Origin: Rhodococcus pseudokoreensis
Lineage (GTDB): Bacteria > Actinomycetota > Actinomycetes > Mycobacteriales > Mycobacteriaceae
Assembly (NCBI RefSeq): GCF_017068395.1
Contig: NZ_CP070619.1
Location: 1,488,001 to 1,552,000 of the forward strand
Direction: 5' to 3'
DNA: 64,000 bases
The position numbers were made by a program, and so were the translations under genes. The notes beneath the pieces are model-generated. The model did not search any database. It saw only the letters and a list, made by a program, of their open reading frames with translations, and had not been told where the DNA came from. Below are positions 62,767 through 64,000 of this stretch, one piece after another (within the stretch, counting starts at the first letter, position 1; each line of letters begins with the position of its first letter).

Positions 62767-63585
62767 TCAGCCGCGAAGGTGGGCCGAGAGGAAGGCTGCG
62801 GTGATCCCCAGGTGGTCGTGCTGGTCGAACTCGGGTCCTTCGTGGCCCGCGCCGCCGAGCACGAGGAGTGTCGAACGGGCGCCGGTGCTGACCAGGGCGT
62901 CGTGCAGCGCGTGGCTCTGCGCGGACAACGTGATCCGGTCGCGGTCACCGTGCGCGATCAGAAACGGCGGGGCCAGTGAGGTCACGCGGCTGAGTGGGCT
63001 GGCGTTCCAGGAGGTGTCCGACGGCGCCGCGACCTCGTCTTCGCCGAGCAGGGCCTTCTCGAACGGCGGTGGGAGAAGGTGGCTTTCGATCCAGCTTCGG
63101 CCGGCGTTGGCAGCCAGGTCGGACGGCCCGAACCAATGGACGACGGCGTCGACTCGGCTGGACTGATCGAGATCGTCGCCTACGACACCTTCGAGTTCGT
63201 CGTCGCCGGGGGTCAGTCCGACCATGGTGGCCAGGTATGCGCCTGCCGATGCGCCCCACACCCCGATCCGGTCGGTGGATACCCCGAGCTCAGCTCCGTG
63301 TGCGCGCAGCCATCGCACGACGGCCTTGACGTCGTGAATCGGGTTCGGGTACGAACCCTGCGGCGCGAGACGGTAGTTCGCGGAAACCACGGCGATGCCG
63401 TACGAGGCCAGTCGCGCGAGGCGGTCGTCGGCGCCGTCCTTCTTGTCGCCGAGCTGCCACCCTCCGCCATGGAGGTAGATCACCGCCGGCGGATTATCGA
63501 TGTCCGGGCGGTACACATCGACGGCGATCTCGAAACCGTCCACCTCGGCGACGCGCAGATTGGACTGCACTTGAACATCATTCAT
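62767..63585 (-). CDS. Alpha/beta hydrolase, HSL-type esterase
   Basis: A 272-residue esterase of the hormone-sensitive lipase group. HGGGW forms the oxyanion hole, GASAGA holds the nucleophilic serine, HGDRD the aspartate region, and GAGHEG the histidine. It may release an aromatic or terpene acid or alcohol from an ester for the P450 encoded 44 bp downstream on the same strand. It is the first gene of the minus-strand operon. Confidence 0.87.
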   Translation of the reverse strand: MNDVQVQSNLRVAEVDGFEIAVDVYRPDIDNPPAVIYLHGGGWQLGDKKDGADDRLARLASYGIAVVSANYRLAPQGSYPNPIHDVKAVVRWLRAHGAELGVSTDRIGVWGASAGAYLATMVGLTPGDDELEGVVGDDLDQSSRVDAVVHWFGPSDLAANAGRSWIESHLLPPPFEKALLGEDEVAAPSDTSWNASPLSRVTSLAPPFLIAHGDRDRITLSAQSHALHDALVSTGARSTLLVLGGAGHEGPEFDQHDHLGITAAFLSAHLRG

Positions 63586-63821
63586 GAAGAAGCCTTCCAG
63601 AGGTCAGGTATGGAATCGGCAGGGATTCGTCATGCTCGGTCCCATGGGACCCGGAGCCTGCCGCGAAGGTCATTCGCGGTTGTGCCTGTGATACACAACA
63701 CTACGAGGCCGTGAGTGGGTGTGCCATGGCGTCAGGCGCACATCGTTTGGCATTCACGCGCACGGTTTGCGGTGGCGGACAGGACACCCGTCCACAGATT
63801 GGTAGATAGCCGACAGAAACG
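63586..63821 (-). other. Upstream region of the esterase/P450 operon
   Basis: Contains no supported gene. No clear -35/-10 pair or repeat was recognised. Confidence 0.35.
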
Positions 63822-63863
63822 CACGAAAACGCGACGGACCGGGTGGTCCGTCGCGTTTTCGTG
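63822..63863. terminator. Hairpin upstream of the window-edge gene end
   Basis: Perfect 19-bp stem (63822-63840 with 63845-63863), GGGT loop, with A- and T-rich ends typical of an intrinsic terminator. It ends transcription of the partial minus-strand gene at 63892. Confidence 0.8.
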
Positions 63864-63891
63864 GATATCACGCAGTGCGGATTACGCTTCC

Positions 63892-64000
63892 CTACGCCGT
63901 CGGTGCGCCGGCCACCGCGCGTGAGTGGTCGATCTCGTCGCCGATCGCCTGCTCGGCTGCCGCGGCGTCGGGGCCGGGGCCGCCGGGGCCGAAGTGCGAG
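63892..64000 (-). CDS. C-terminal end of an unidentified gene
   Basis: On the minus strand an open frame enters from the window edge and ends at TAG (63892-63894), giving a 35-residue tail rich in glycine, proline and alanine, then AEQAIGDEIDHSRA. High GC in third positions and the terminator just downstream support a real gene. Product unknown. Confidence 0.5.
   Translation of the reverse strand, partial: SHFGPGGPGPDAAAAEQAIGDEIDHSRAVAGAPTA

Noticed and set aside
55973..63166. Long antisense frames (about 420-550 codons) opposite the hydratase, acyl-CoA dehydrogenase, reductase and second P450 genes
   Set aside because: Typical shadow frames of very GC-rich coding DNA; the sense frames carry all the conserved motifs.

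Overview
The window reads as high-GC actinobacterial DNA, most likely Rhodococcus or a close relative. It contains a PknK-type kinase, a conservon-type sensor/GTPase cluster, a mycofactocin-type short-chain dehydrogenase, GTG starts and many ATGA/GTGA gene overlaps. No rRNA, tRNA, CRISPR array or intact insertion sequence was seen.

Region 1 (about 1-39.4 kb) is a catabolic island for a bicyclic monoterpene, with camphor the best candidate. It encodes a complete P450cam-type hydroxylase system: putidaredoxin reductase-like, putidaredoxin-like and CYP101-like genes, followed by an alcohol dehydrogenase (9.0-12.8 kb). Convergent homologues of 2,5- and 3,6-diketocamphane monooxygenase lie at 15.0-17.4 kb. 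The rest is a plausible lower pathway: two acyl-CoA synthetases, a type I Baeyer-Villiger monooxygenase, two crotonases, a single-chain biotin-dependent acyl-CoA carboxylase, several SDR/MDR oxidoreductases, four small NTF2/SnoaL-fold proteins, a CMD-like protein and an MFS transporter. Two flavin reductases, one fused to an IclR-like sensor domain, can supply FMNH2. Two copies of an unusual protein fuse degenerate RibB and RibA domains to an apparently intact riboflavin kinase, and may supply FMN. One copy is frameshifted. A 16-bp inverted repeat, TCAAC-N6-GTTGA, recurs upstream of most of these units. It probably is the operator of the TetR repressor at 5.8 kb; a decayed second copy of that regulator lies at 23.5 kb.

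Region 2 (39.6-45.1 kb) is a TetR-controlled operon with two metallo-beta-lactamase-fold proteins, a SnoaL-like protein, a quinone reductase-VOC fusion and an NmrA-like protein. Its substrate is unknown. Region 3 (45.4-53.8 kb) is regulatory: a conservon lacking its DUF742 member, a convergent PknK-like kinase/ATPase, and two poorly characterised proteins.

Region 4 (54-64 kb) holds two convergent IclR regulators, a 2-oxopentenoate hydratase / 4-oxalocrotonate decarboxylase / tautomerase module, an acyl-CoA dehydrogenase, and an AraC regulator convergent with a second P450 system (P450, one-cluster ferredoxin, ferredoxin reductase) plus an esterase. By eye, regions 2-4 are more GC-rich than region 1, which suggests a compositional boundary near 39.4-40.3 kb. 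Statements about similarity to Pseudomonas camphor proteins come from recalled sequences and need a database search to quantify.
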